The position numbers and the translations under genes were made by a program. Shown here one piece after another: positions 45,050 through 54,070 of a stretch of DNA of 64,000 nucleotides; the first letter of the stretch is position 1; every line of letters starts with the position of its first letter. The notes below the pieces were generated by a model, which did no database searches, was not told the DNA's origin, and saw only the letters and a program-made list of their open reading frames with translations. Source of the stretch: Sphingomonas pituitosa NBRC 102491. Lineage in GTDB: Bacteria; Pseudomonadota; Alphaproteobacteria; Sphingomonadales; Sphingomonadaceae. The stretch spans positions 1-64,000 of the forward strand of contig NZ_BCYY01000021.1 of NCBI RefSeq assembly GCF_001598435.1, given 5' to 3'.

Positions 45050-47812
45050 ATGCGCCGGATGATCCGCGCCCATCTCGCCCTGCCCGCCCTGCTCGCTCTC
45101 CCCGCTGCCGCGCATGCCCAGCAGGCGGTGCTGTTCGACGGCCGCACCACCGCCGCCATCCTGCATGATGACGCCCCCTCGGCGAAGCTCGCCGGCGAAC
45201 TGCTCGCCCGCGACATCGGCAAGCGCGCGGGCAAGACGCCGGTCGTGGCGGGCGATCTCGCCGCCTGCGGCAAGCTCTGCGTCGTCATCGGGCAGAAGGA
45301 TTCGGCGCTGGTCCGCGCAGTAGCGGCCGACGCGAGGGTCGACCTCGGGGCGCTCGATGGCCAGTGGGAGCGCTATGTCCGCGTCCTCGCGCCCTCGAGG
45401 CAACATCCCGGCCGCTCGTACCTGCTGATCGCCGGTTCGGACGCGCGCGGCGCGATCTGGGGCACGGTTGATCTCAGCCGCGCGCTGGGCATCTCGGCCT
45501 GGGAATGGTGGGCGGACGTGACGCCGCGCCATACCGACCGGCTGGTAGTCGACGGCCGCCGACTGCTCTCCGACGCGCCCTCGGTCCAGTATCGCGGCAT
45601 CTTCCTCAACGACGAGGATTGGGGGCTCCAGCCCTGGGCGGCCAAGACCTACGAGCCCGAGACCGGCGATATCGGCCCCAAGACCTATGCGCGCGTCTTC
45701 GAACTGATGTGGCGGCTCAAGGCCAACATGATCTGGCCGGCGATGCACGAAAGCACCAAGCCCTTCTACCAGATCCCCGGCAACGCCGAGACGGCCAGGG
45801 CCTATGCCATCGTCGTCGGCACCTCGCACGCCGAGCCGATGATGCGCAACAATGTGCGCGAGTGGGACGAGAAGACGCAAGGCCCGTTCAACTTCTTCAC
45901 CAATCGCGAGCGGATGGTCGACTATTGGCGCCGCCGCGTGGACGACGTGAAGGGTTTCGAGAACGTCTATACGATCGGCCTGCGCGGCAAGCATGATTCG
46001 GCGCTGGAGGGCGCGAAGAGCCCCGAACAGGCGCTCGCCGCCACCACCCAGGCGATAGACCTGCAGCGCGGCCTGCTCGCCACCGCGCAGGGCAAGCCAG
46101 CTGACCAAATTCCGCAGGTACTGACGCTCTACAAGGAAGTGCTCGACGTCTATCGCAGCGGGCTGAAGGTGCCCGAGGACGTGACGCTCGTCTGGCCCGA
46201 GGACAATTACGGCTATCTCGGCCAGCTCCCCACCGCCGCCGAACGGGCGCGAAAAGGTGGCTCGGGCCTCTACTATCACATCAGCTATTGGGGCCGGCCG
46301 CACGACTATCTTTGGCTCGCGACCACCCATCCGGGACTGATCCGCGAGCAGCTCGACCGCGCCTGGGCGACGGGTACGCGCAAGCTGTGGGTGGTCAATG
46401 TCGGCGACATCAAGCCGGGCGAAGTGCTGGCGAGCTATTTCCTCGATATCGCCTTCGACGCCAAGCTGCTGAACAAGCCCGTCCGGGCACAGCTGGCCGA
46501 CTGGGCGAAGGACCAGTTCGGCGACCAGGGCCGGGCCGTGGCGGACGTCCTCATGGACTATTACGACCTCGCCTGGGAGCGGAAGCCCGAGTTCATGGGC
46601 TTCAGCACCGTCGAGCCCGAAACGCCGATCCGCATCGGCGACTATGTCCGCAGCGGCGGCGACGAGGCACAGGCGCGGATCGCCCGCTATCAGGCGCTGC
46701 TCGACAAGGCCGAGGCGCTGGGCGCGACGATGTCCGCCGATCGCCGCGACGCCTTTTTCCAGCTCGTCCTGTACCCGGTGCGCGGGGCCGCCAAGCTCAA
46801 CGAGCGCAACCTCAAGCTCGATCTCGCCGCGCTCTATGCGCGTCAGGGTCGCGCCAGCGCCAATGCGCTCGCCGATCAGGCCCGCGCCGCGCACCAGACG
46901 ATCGTCGCCGATACCGCCGCCTATAATGCCCAGAATGGCGGCAAGTGGCGCGGGATCATGGACATGGCCCCGCGCCGGCTCGCCGTGTTCGCCGAGCCGA
47001 CCTATCCCCAGATCACGCTTCCGCCCGTCGCCCAGTGCGGCGCCGATGCCCGCGCGCTCGCCTTCGTGCCCGGCAAGGCCGAGACGCGCTTCATGACGGT
47101 CTATGGCAAGGGCGCGGTGAGCGACTGGACCGTCGAGGGACTGGAGGGCGTCGAACTCTCCGCCCGCGCAGGGACGCTCGATGCGAGCAACGGCTACGAG
47201 ATGCGCGTCGCGGTCAACTATGACGGCAAGGGCGCGATCGCGGCGGGCAAGATCCGCTGCAACGGCACGATGGTCTATCTGGAGCCCGTCCTCCAGCCCT
47301 TCCCCGCCGGCGACGCCACGCCGGAGGTGAACCACATTATCTCGCTGACCGCCGCCGACCTGACACTGGCGGGCACGCCCTGGGAGCGGATCGCCGAACT
47401 CGGTTCGCGCGGTGCGGTATTGCGCAGCAGGCTCGACCTGCCCTCCAGCGACCGGGCGGAGGCGACCGCGCCGCTCGTCCTGCCGTTCCAGCTGGGCAAC
47501 AAGGGCGATGCCGAGCTGAAGATCGTCGGCCTGCCGGTCCATCCGCTAAGCTCCGCCAACAAGCTGCGGCTGGGCGTGCGGGTGGATGGCGGCGCGATCA
47601 CCGTGCTCGACTTCGAAACGCATGGCCGCAGCGACGAGTGGAAGGCCAACGTCCTCTCCAACACCGCGGTGCGCACGCTGAAGCTCGGCCTGCTCGCCGC
47701 CGGTGCGCACCGGATCGAAGTCTTCGCGATGGACCCCGGCTTCCTGCTCGACCGGATCGACGTGCGGCTGGACGGCGCGCCCGACTATTACGGGGCGCCG
47801 CCGATCCGCTGA
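45050..47812 (+). CDS. Exported glycoside hydrolase family 115 xylan alpha-glucuronidase
   Basis: The 920-residue protein has a signal peptide (about residues 1-24, ending AHA/Q). The N-terminal domain binds substrate, and the body contains the GH115 stretches RGIFLNDEDWGLQPWA near 184-199, MWRLKANMIWPAMHES, and the catalytic-region LVWPEDNYGYLG. GH115 enzymes remove (4-O-methyl) glucuronic acid side chains from xylan. The long beta-sandwich C-terminus (from about 640) is usual. It is convergent with an SGNH hydrolase, overlapping by 25 bases. No TonB receptor or transporter is next to it. Confidence 0.9.
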   Translation: MRRMIRAHLALPALLALPAAAHAQQAVLFDGRTTAAILHDDAPSAKLAGELLARDIGKRAGKTPVVAGDLAACGKLCVVIGQKDSALVRAVAADARVDLGALDGQWERYVRVLAPSRQHPGRSYLLIAGSDARGAIWGTVDLSRALGISAWEWWADVTPRHTDRLVVDGRRLLSDAPSVQYRGIFLNDEDWGLQPWAAKTYEPETGDIGPKTYARVFELMWRLKANMIWPAMHESTKPFYQIPGNAETARAYAIVVGTSHAEPMMRNNVREWDEKTQGPFNFFTNRERMVDYWRRRVDDVKGFENVYTIGLRGKHDSALEGAKSPEQALAATTQAIDLQRGLLATAQGKPADQIPQVLTLYKEVLDVYRSGLKVPEDVTLVWPEDNYGYLGQLPTAAERARKGGSGLYYHISYWGRPHDYLWLATTHPGLIREQLDRAWATGTRKLWVVNVGDIKPGEVLASYFLDIAFDAKLLNKPVRAQLADWAKDQFGDQGRAVADVLMDYYDLAWERKPEFMGFSTVEPETPIRIGDYVRSGGDEAQARIARYQALLDKAEALGATMSADRRDAFFQLVLYPVRGAAKLNERNLKLDLAALYARQGRASANALADQARAAHQTIVADTAAYNAQNGGKWRGIMDMAPRRLAVFAEPTYPQITLPPVAQCGADARALAFVPGKAETRFMTVYGKGAVSDWTVEGLEGVELSARAGTLDASNGYEMRVAVNYDGKGAIAAGKIRCNGTMVYLEPVLQPFPAGDATPEVNHIISLTAADLTLAGTPWERIAELGSRGAVLRSRLDLPSSDRAEATAPLVLPFQLGNKGDAELKIVGLPVHPLSSANKLRLGVRVDGGAITVLDFETHGRSDEWKANVLSNTAVRTLKLGLLAAGAHRIEVFAMDPGFLLDRIDVRLDGAPDYYGAPPIR

Positions 47813-48666
47813 GCCGCGAGCTCGGCGGCGGCCACGTCGCGCAGCCGCCGGGCGACCTCGGGGTTGATCCCGAGATCCTCGGCGGCGCGCTCGCGCGGCC
47901 CCAGGCTGCGGGGATCACGGCCGGTGATTGCGCCAAACTCGACCAGCGCCTCCAGATAATAGCCCTCGGCGCTCGCATGATACTGGTCCCAGGTCCACAG
48001 GCTGACCTGCCCGAAGGCCAGGCCGTCATAAGGATTCGGATCGGCATAACCGTCGCGGATGGCGCGGTTCCAGGCGGTGCCGACCGGCAGCACGGCGTGG
48101 ATACCATAGCCGGAGGCAAGCCCCAGCCGGTTCGCCGCGAGCAGATCCTCCGCCATCCGCGCGATCGGGAGGCCGAACCAGTGTCCGGACGGGCGATAGG
48201 TCTGGTCGGCGCGCGACCAGGTGGCGACCAGGTTTACCTGCGCGGCAGGGTTGCGCGCATGGAACAGCGCCGCCAGCGCGCGTGCGGCGGCGAGATGGCG
48301 GGTGGGGTCGCCCGGCCGCTCGGTATCGAGCGTGCTGAAGCCCTGCAGCACCACCACGTCCCAGCGCCGGTCGATCAGCGCGCGGCGGTTGGCGAGGTGC
48401 CAGGCCAGGTCCTTGCCGGGCGAGGTTTCCAGGCTGACCTGCCAGTCGAGCCCGGATTCGATGGCAAAGGTGCGGAACAGCGCCGGGACGCCGCCGATCC
48501 CCTCGCGGTTGAGGTCGGTCACGCGATCCGGGCGATAGCGCATCACCGGCGAATTGGCGCCGAAGGTGAAGCTGTTGCCGACGAACAGGATGGTCTTGGC
48601 GGCGGCGGGCAGCGTCCAGACGAGGCAGGCGAAGACCAGGGCGATGCGGCGGGCAAGCATGGGCAT
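47788..48666 (-). CDS. Exported SGNH/GDSL-like hydrolase
   Basis: The 292-residue product has a signal peptide ending AAA/K near 23-24 and then ILFVGNSFTFG, a block I Ser motif of the SGNH fold with Ser32. The C-terminal DQYHAS gives the Asp-xx-His pair. Block III is less clear. Such enzymes are esterases, often acting on acetylated sugars. It partly overlaps the GH115 gene end, which could hint at a joint role in xylan use. Confidence 0.78.
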   Translation of the reverse strand: MPMLARRIALVFACLVWTLPAAAKTILFVGNSFTFGANSPVMRYRPDRVTDLNREGIGGVPALFRTFAIESGLDWQVSLETSPGKDLAWHLANRRALIDRRWDVVVLQGFSTLDTERPGDPTRHLAAARALAALFHARNPAAQVNLVATWSRADQTYRPSGHWFGLPIARMAEDLLAANRLGLASGYGIHAVLPVGTAWNRAIRDGYADPNPYDGLAFGQVSLWTWDQYHASAEGYYLEALVEFGAITGRDPRSLGPRERAAEDLGINPEVARRLRDVAAAELAAQRIGGAP

Positions 48667-48722
48667 GACGCCTCCCTAGCCGCCCGCACCCCGGTTTCAC
48701 AATGACTTGGGTGGGAAAGCCT

Positions 48723-48737
48723 GTTCCCCCTTCGTTC
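48723..48737. promoter_or_regulatory. Alphaproteobacterial LexA (SOS) box upstream of dinB
   Basis: GTTC-N7-GTTC is exact: GTTC at 48723-48726 and 48734-48737 with a 7-base spacer. It lies 21 bases before the dinB start. This is the known LexA site form in alphaproteobacteria, so damage induction of dinB is likely. Confidence 0.75.
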
Positions 48738-48758
48738 GTATCGCGGTATAGCCGGGCG

Positions 48759-49844
48759 ATGTCCCCGCCCCCGATCCGCAAGATCCTGCATATCGACATG
48801 GATGCGTTCTACGCCTCGGTCGAGCAGCGCGATGATCCGAGCTTGCGCGGCAAGCCGGTGGCGGTGGGATCGGCGGCGGCGCGCGGGGTGGTCGCGGCGG
48901 CGAGCTACGAGGCGCGCACCTTCGGGGTGCGCTCGGCCCTCCCCTCGGTCACCGCGCTCCGCCGCTGCCCCGACCTGATCTTCGTGCGGCCGCGGTTCGA
49001 CGTGTACAAGGCGGTGTCGCAGGCGATCCACGCGATCTTTGCCGACTATACCGATCTCATCCAGCCGCTGTCGCTCGACGAGGCCTATCTCGACGTGACC
49101 GAAGATCGCCGCGGGCTCGGCACCGCCTGGGCGACCGCGAAGGAGATCCGCGCGCGGATCCTGGCAGAGACCGGCCTCACCGCCTCTGCGGGCGTTTCGT
49201 ACAACAAGTTCCTCGCCAAGCTCGCCTCGGACCATCGCAAGCCGAACGGCCAGTTCGCGGTGACACCGGATATGGGCGCGGCCTGGGTGGAGACGCTGCC
49301 GGTGTCGCGCTTCCACGGCGTGGGGCCGGTCACCGCTGCCAAGATGCAGCGGCTGGGGATCGAGACGGGTGCGGACCTGCGCGCCAAGTCGCTCGACTTT
49401 CTCCAGCAGCATTTCGGCAGCAGCGCCGAATGGTATCACCAGATCGTCCGCGGGATCGACGAGCGGCCGGTGAACCCGAACCGCGAGCGCAAGTCTTCCG
49501 GCTCCGAAACCACCTTTAGCCGCGACCTTACCGACGATGCCGAAATCGAAACGGCGGTGCTCGGCCAGGCGGACGACGTGTGGGAATGGTGCGAACGCAC
49601 CCGGGGCTTCGGCCGCACCGCGACCGTGAAGATCAAATATGCCGATTTCCAGATCATCACCCGCAGCCGCAGCCACACCGCGCCGATCACCAGCCGCGAG
49701 CAGCTCCACGCCGCCAGCCTTGCGTTGCTGCGATCGGTGCTGCCCACCCCCAAGGGCATAAGGCTGGTGGGGGTGACGGTGTCGAACTTCGAACGCGGCG
49801 TCGCCGAGCCGCTGCCGCTGTTCGGCCATGCCGACGCGGAGTAA
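48759..49844 (+). CDS. dinB: DNA polymerase IV
   Basis: The 361-residue Y-family translesion polymerase shows HIDMDAFYASVEQ at 11-23 (metal-binding Asp and steric gate region) and SLDEAYLDVT near 103-112, plus a helix-hairpin-helix HGVGPVTAAKM near 185. The C-terminal little-finger domain is complete and ends PLFGHADAE. I chose the ATG at 48759. An SOS box lies just upstream. imuAB/dnaE2 are not in the window. Confidence 0.95.
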   Translation: MSPPPIRKILHIDMDAFYASVEQRDDPSLRGKPVAVGSAAARGVVAAASYEARTFGVRSALPSVTALRRCPDLIFVRPRFDVYKAVSQAIHAIFADYTDLIQPLSLDEAYLDVTEDRRGLGTAWATAKEIRARILAETGLTASAGVSYNKFLAKLASDHRKPNGQFAVTPDMGAAWVETLPVSRFHGVGPVTAAKMQRLGIETGADLRAKSLDFLQQHFGSSAEWYHQIVRGIDERPVNPNRERKSSGSETTFSRDLTDDAEIETAVLGQADDVWEWCERTRGFGRTATVKIKYADFQIITRSRSHTAPITSREQLHAASLALLRSVLPTPKGIRLVGVTVSNFERGVAEPLPLFGHADAE

Positions 49845-49928
49845 CTTCGCGATTTCAACATCCTGCCATCGGGGAACCGGGTTCGGGCGTCGCGCGCTTG
49901 TCTGGACACGACCAACAGGGGAAGCAGG

Positions 49929-50870
49929 ATGGACGCGAAGGGGCGCGACGCGCACAGCCCATGGGCGATGCCCTGGGCCGGATGGAAGTCCGTCCTGTGG
50001 CGCAGCTGGAGCGAGGCGAGCGACGACAATGTCGGGCTGATCGCCGCCGGCGTCGCCTTTTACGGCTTCCTTGCGCTGGTGCCGCTGCTCGGCGCGGTGG
50101 TGCTGTGCTACGGGCTGATCGCCGATCCGCCGACCGTGCTGCACGACGTGCGGGCGCTCTCCACCATCCTGCCGCGCGACATCGCCGGCGTGGTGGGCGA
50201 CCAGTTGCTGGGGATCGTCTATCGCCCCGATGGCGAGAAGGGGCTGGGCATCCTGATCGCGCTCGCCATTGCGCTGTTCGGTGCCCGCAACGGCGCCGGC
50301 GCGGTGATCGCCGCGCTCAACATCGCCTATGAGGAGAAGGAGAAGCGCAACTTCCTGTGGGTGAACCTCACCGCGATGGCGATCACGCTGGGCGCGGTGC
50401 TGGCGGCGGTGCTCGCGGCGGTTGCGATGACCGCGCTCGGCGCACTCGACAAGCTGCTGCCCTTCGCCCCCGATTCGCTGCTGGTGCTGGGCAAGGTGGT
50501 GAGCCATGCGCTGCTGACGCTGGCCGGCGCGGCGGGCGCGGCGGCGCTCTACCGCTTCGGCCCCTCGCGCGCCCAGCCGCGCTGGACCTGGATCACGCCC
50601 GGATCGCTGTTCGCGGCGCTGGCATGGATGGGGCTGACGCTCGGCTTCGGCGCCTATGTTCGCTATGTCGGCCGCTACGACGCGACCTATGGCGCGCTCG
50701 GCACGATCGTCGCGCTGCTCACCTGGCTGTATCTCTCCGCCTATATCCTGCTGTTCGGCGCCGAGCTGAACGCCGAGCTGGAACACCAGACCAGGCAGGA
50801 CACGACCACGGGTGCCCCCCAGCCGCTCGGCCAGCGCCATGCATGGGTGGCGGACAACGTCGCCGAATGA
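49929..50870 (+). CDS. YihY/BrkB family inner membrane protein
   Basis: The 313-residue protein has about six membrane segments. It matches the YihY family with SDDNVGLIAAGVAFYGFLAL near 31-50, GARNGAGAVIAALNIAYEE in the middle and YLSAYILLFGAELNAELEHQ near the end. The family was once called RNase BN but that activity was not supported; its role is unknown. AGGGGAAGCAGG precedes the ATG. Confidence 0.9.
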   Translation: MDAKGRDAHSPWAMPWAGWKSVLWRSWSEASDDNVGLIAAGVAFYGFLALVPLLGAVVLCYGLIADPPTVLHDVRALSTILPRDIAGVVGDQLLGIVYRPDGEKGLGILIALAIALFGARNGAGAVIAALNIAYEEKEKRNFLWVNLTAMAITLGAVLAAVLAAVAMTALGALDKLLPFAPDSLLVLGKVVSHALLTLAGAAGAAALYRFGPSRAQPRWTWITPGSLFAALAWMGLTLGFGAYVRYVGRYDATYGALGTIVALLTWLYLSAYILLFGAELNAELEHQTRQDTTTGAPQPLGQRHAWVADNVAE

Positions 50871-50933
50871 TGGCGCAACGGCTCGTCGCGCAGGCGGTGG
50901 CCCTGCCCTGCCCGCCTCCCCTATAGCGGCGCG

Positions 50934-53297
50934 ATGCTTCGCCTCCCCTTGATCCCGCTGCTGCTGGCGCTGCTCTGCGCCGCGCTCCCCGCCCAGGCCC
51001 AGCAGAACGCCTTCGACCTGGTCGGGCCGGACCTGAAGCTGACCGTCACGCGCGGCGGCACGACGCTGCCGATCGGCGCGGTTCCCTCGCTCCAGCCGGG
51101 CGACAAGGTGACCGCCGAAGCCGCGCTGCCGCCCGACCAGGCGGCGCGTTATCTGCTCGTCGTCGCGTTCCTGCGCGGTGCGACCAACCCGCCGCCCAAG
51201 GACTGGTTCTTCGTCGCCGAGACGTGGCGTAAGAAGAAGAACCGGCTGGAGCTGACCGTGCCCGAAGGCGCCGAACAGGCCGTACTGCTGCTGGCGCCCG
51301 ATACCGGCGGCGGCTTCAATGCGGTGCGCGATGCCGTGCGCGGGCGGCCGGGCGTGTTCGTGCGCGTGGCGCAGGACCTGTTCCAGGCCTCGCTCGACCG
51401 CGCGCGGCTGGATGCCTTCGTCGCCGCGATCGCGCGGATCGGCGATACCGCACCCGAACGCCTCGCCACCGCCGCCCCGGTGCTGGCAAATGCGCTGCGA
51501 ATCAAGCTGAACGCCGAATGCCTGGCACGCCCGCGCGGGCTGCAGGCGGCGTGCCTCACCCAGAATCGCGATTCGCTGGTGCTGCAGACGCAGCGGGGCA
51601 CCACACTCGCCGAGACGCTGACCGGCACCCCCGCCGACCTCGCCTACAGCATCGCCGCCACGCCTCAGGGCGGCGGCGGCTATTACAGCTCCTATATCGG
51701 CCTCGCGCGCGACGTGGCGAAGCTGTTCGGCGCGTTCCGCAGCCCGCAATATCAGTATCTGCCGGCGCTGGCGCTGGGCCGCGGCGACACCCTGAAGCTG
51801 CTGCTCAACGCCGCGCCCTCGTTCCAGAGCCCGCGTTCGGTACTGGCCGCGCCGCTGCCGCCGATCGGCCCCGCCTCGCCGCCGATCTGGCAGGCGGGCG
51901 GGCCGACGCCGGTGTGCCTCGCCCAGCCCGGCCTGGCGCTGCCGCTGGAGGATGCGCCCCTGCTCTACGCGACGGACTTCGGCCGATCGCTGTCGGTGCG
52001 GGTGACGAGCAACGAGGGCAAGACGCGCGACTTCCCCGTCCTGCCCGATGTCGAGAAGGGCGGCATCCGCCTGGAGGGCGCAGTGCCGGCGGATCTGGGC
52101 ACCGTCTCCAACGCGGTGCTGCAGGGACGCTGGGGGTTCGACGGCTTCACCGGGCCGCGCCTGCCGGTGCAGCTTGACGCGATGGGCGCGTGGCGCGCGG
52201 TGCCGGACAGCGCCGTGGTGGTCGGGCGCGAGCACCCGTTGGTGCTGCGTGGCGGTGCCGCGTTCTGCGTCAGCCAGATCGCGTTGAGCGATCCGGCCGG
52301 CACGCGCACGCCGGTGCCATTCAAGGTGACAGGCCAGGACGAACTGACCATGACGCTGCCGCTCAAGGACGCCAAGCCCGGTGCGTTCACGCTCAACGTC
52401 GCCCGCTTCGGCAGCGCCCCGCCCGACACCATTCCGCTGCTCGCGCGGCTGGAGGCGAGCCGGATCGAACGCTTCGTGGTGCACGAAGGCGACCGAGACG
52501 GCGTGCTCGAAGGCGCGCGGCTCGACCAGGTGGCCGGGCTCGACTGGCGCGGGCTCCACTTCACCGCTGGCGCACTGTCCCGCGGCACCGATGGCGACCG
52601 GCTGGCAATGGCGATCGAGGGCAGCGTTCCCGCCGGCGACGGCGAAGCCGTGGTCCGGCTGCGCGACGGACGGACGGTGAAGCTCGCCGTACGGGCGACC
52701 GCGCCCCGAACCGGGGCGACGCTGCTCAGCCGCGCCGCTGCGGGCAAGACGGCGAACAACGGCCTGCCCATCGCCCTGCCGGAGGGCGTGCTGCCCGCCG
52801 ATGCCGCGATAGACTTCTCGTTCAGGATCACGCGGGGAACGCTGGGCGACGGCGGAACGGTGGAGATTGCCGTTATCGAGGGTCCGGGCGCGACCCTGGG
52901 CTTCCGCGACGGCGCGCTGCAGCGGGTGGGGAAAGACGTGGTGGTGGCGCACTTCGCGCCCCGGGCGCTGCTCGGCGCGGGCGTCGTTGGGTCGCTCCGC
53001 TACAGGCTGGTGCAGGATGGCACACCGGGCGACTGGCAGCCGCTGGTGACGCTAGCGCGGCTTCCGAAGCTTGCCGGCCTCTCCTGCCCCGCCGAGGCCG
53101 CGACCTGCACGCTGTCCGGAGACGATCTGTTCGTGCTGGCCGCAGTCGGCGACAAGCCCGACCTTGCCGGCGCGACGACGGTGCCGCTGGGCTTCGTCGG
53201 AAGCAGCATCACGCTGCCGCGACCAGCAGGGAAAACGCTGTATCTGCGACTGCACGATGCGCCGGCCAGCATCGCGACGGTGACACTGCCCGGCTGA
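50934..53297 (+). CDS. Large exported protein of unknown family (787 aa)
   Basis: I do not recognise this protein. It has a clear signal peptide (LIPLLLALLCAALPAQA/Q, residues 5-23) and no later membrane span, so it should be periplasmic or secreted. It is rich in beta-prone stretches. A recurring theme of about 90 residues with GxxLP and VPxDLG segments may mark Ig-like or beta-sandwich repeats, which I only infer. Five or six Cys occur in pairs about 15 residues apart (CLARPRGLQAAC near 199-210; CPAEAATC near 719-726), suggesting disulfide loops. No neighbour explains its job. Confidence 0.7.
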   Translation: MLRLPLIPLLLALLCAALPAQAQQNAFDLVGPDLKLTVTRGGTTLPIGAVPSLQPGDKVTAEAALPPDQAARYLLVVAFLRGATNPPPKDWFFVAETWRKKKNRLELTVPEGAEQAVLLLAPDTGGGFNAVRDAVRGRPGVFVRVAQDLFQASLDRARLDAFVAAIARIGDTAPERLATAAPVLANALRIKLNAECLARPRGLQAACLTQNRDSLVLQTQRGTTLAETLTGTPADLAYSIAATPQGGGGYYSSYIGLARDVAKLFGAFRSPQYQYLPALALGRGDTLKLLLNAAPSFQSPRSVLAAPLPPIGPASPPIWQAGGPTPVCLAQPGLALPLEDAPLLYATDFGRSLSVRVTSNEGKTRDFPVLPDVEKGGIRLEGAVPADLGTVSNAVLQGRWGFDGFTGPRLPVQLDAMGAWRAVPDSAVVVGREHPLVLRGGAAFCVSQIALSDPAGTRTPVPFKVTGQDELTMTLPLKDAKPGAFTLNVARFGSAPPDTIPLLARLEASRIERFVVHEGDRDGVLEGARLDQVAGLDWRGLHFTAGALSRGTDGDRLAMAIEGSVPAGDGEAVVRLRDGRTVKLAVRATAPRTGATLLSRAAAGKTANNGLPIALPEGVLPADAAIDFSFRITRGTLGDGGTVEIAVIEGPGATLGFRDGALQRVGKDVVVAHFAPRALLGAGVVGSLRYRLVQDGTPGDWQPLVTLARLPKLAGLSCPAEAATCTLSGDDLFVLAAVGDKPDLAGATTVPLGFVGSSITLPRPAGKTLYLRLHDAPASIATVTLPG

Positions 53298-53304
53298 TCG
53301 CGGC

Positions 53305-53694
53305 TTACCGGATGCCGGTCAGCGCCGCGCGGCAGTCCTCCGCGCATTCGCGGCACATCGTCGCGCACAACTGGCAATGCGCGGCATCATGCCGGCCGCA
53401 TTCCTGGGCGCAGAGCTCGCAGGCGCGGATGCAGGTCTCGAGCATCATGCGCAGCATCGGAACATTCTGGCCGGTACGCCGGGTCGCCAGTCGGGCGGTC
53501 GTCGCGCAGACATCCGCGCAGTCGAGACAGGTCCGAACGCACTGGTGCATGTCCATCGCCTCGGCGACGCAGGCATCGGCGCAACTGGTGCACATCAGCG
53601 AGCAGAGCATCGCGTGGCGCGCGGCTTTGGCGAGCGCTGCATTCGCGTCGGCACCTACATCGGGGTGCAGCGCGATCATCTTTTCTAAGGACAT
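53305..53694 (-). CDS. Four-helix-bundle copper-binding protein (Csp-like)
   Basis: The 129-residue protein is full of Cys: 17 residues arranged mostly as CxxC/CxxxC along helices (first at residue 31, last near 121). This matches the copper storage protein (Csp/DUF326) family, in which Cys line the core of a four-helix bundle that holds many Cu(I) ions. There is no signal peptide, so it resembles cytosolic Csp3 rather than exported Csp1. I chose the ATG at 53694. No copper pump or CueR-like gene is adjacent. Confidence 0.87.
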   Translation of the reverse strand: MSLEKMIALHPDVGADANAALAKAARHAMLCSLMCTSCADACVAEAMDMHQCVRTCLDCADVCATTARLATRRTGQNVPMLRMMLETCIRACELCAQECGRHDAAHCQLCATMCRECAEDCRAALTGIR

Positions 53695-53771
53695 GGGGAT
53701 GGCTCCTTGCTGGCCGGCATCGGTCGCCTTCCCAACGGGTCGGAAGCCCGAGGGTTCAGAAGAAATGCCGT

Positions 53772-53797
53772 GGAACCAGCCCGATAGATCGCCCGTT
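53772..53797 (+). promoter_or_regulatory. EcfG (general stress sigma) type promoter upstream of DUF3072
   Basis: GGAAC at 53772-53776 and CGTT at 53794-53797 with a 17-base spacer is an exact match to the alphaproteobacterial EcfG consensus GGAAC-N16/17-CGTT. The gene starts 33 bases after the -10, with GAGG 5 bases before the ATG. Confidence 0.7.
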
Positions 53798-53829
53798 ATC
53801 GAACGTAACAGGAACATAGCGAGGCGACC

Positions 53830-54054
53830 ATGGACGAGACACTGCACAATCCGAAGCTGGACGAGCATCCCGGCTCGAATACCGAGAAGAACCCCGACGA
53901 CTGGGTTTCGGGCGACGATCCGATGACCGGCGCGCAGGCATCCTACCTCACTACCCTGCTCGAAGAAGCGGGCGAGCCGCCGATCGAAGGCAGTCTCAAC
54001 AAGGCGGAAGCCTCGAAGCGCATCGATGCGCTGAAGGAACAGCTCGGCCGCTGA
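53830..54054 (+). CDS. DUF3072 protein
   Basis: The 74-residue hydrophilic, acidic protein matches DUF3072: NPDDWVSGDDPMTGAQASYL near 21-40 and LNKAEASKRIDALKE near 56-70. Relatives seem to be small, often stress-associated proteins with a SAP-like helical region; the function is unproven. A stress-sigma promoter upstream supports induction under stress. Confidence 0.85.
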   Translation: MDETLHNPKLDEHPGSNTEKNPDDWVSGDDPMTGAQASYLTTLLEEAGEPPIEGSLNKAEASKRIDALKEQLGR

Positions 54055-54070
54055 GGCGGGGCCGGCTGGC

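Noticed and set aside
44807..47542. A 911-residue minus-strand open frame over holA and GH115
   Set aside because: Shadow of two well-supported genes.
49873..49898. EcfG-type promoter before the yihY gene
   Set aside because: GGAAC is present but the -10 reads CGCT rather than CGTT, too weak to report as a site.
48543..52952. A 1469-residue open frame on the minus strand
   Set aside because: It runs opposite to dinB, yihY and the 787-aa gene. Its composition is Arg/Gly/Ala/His-rich with no family motifs, as expected for antisense frames in GC-rich coding DNA.
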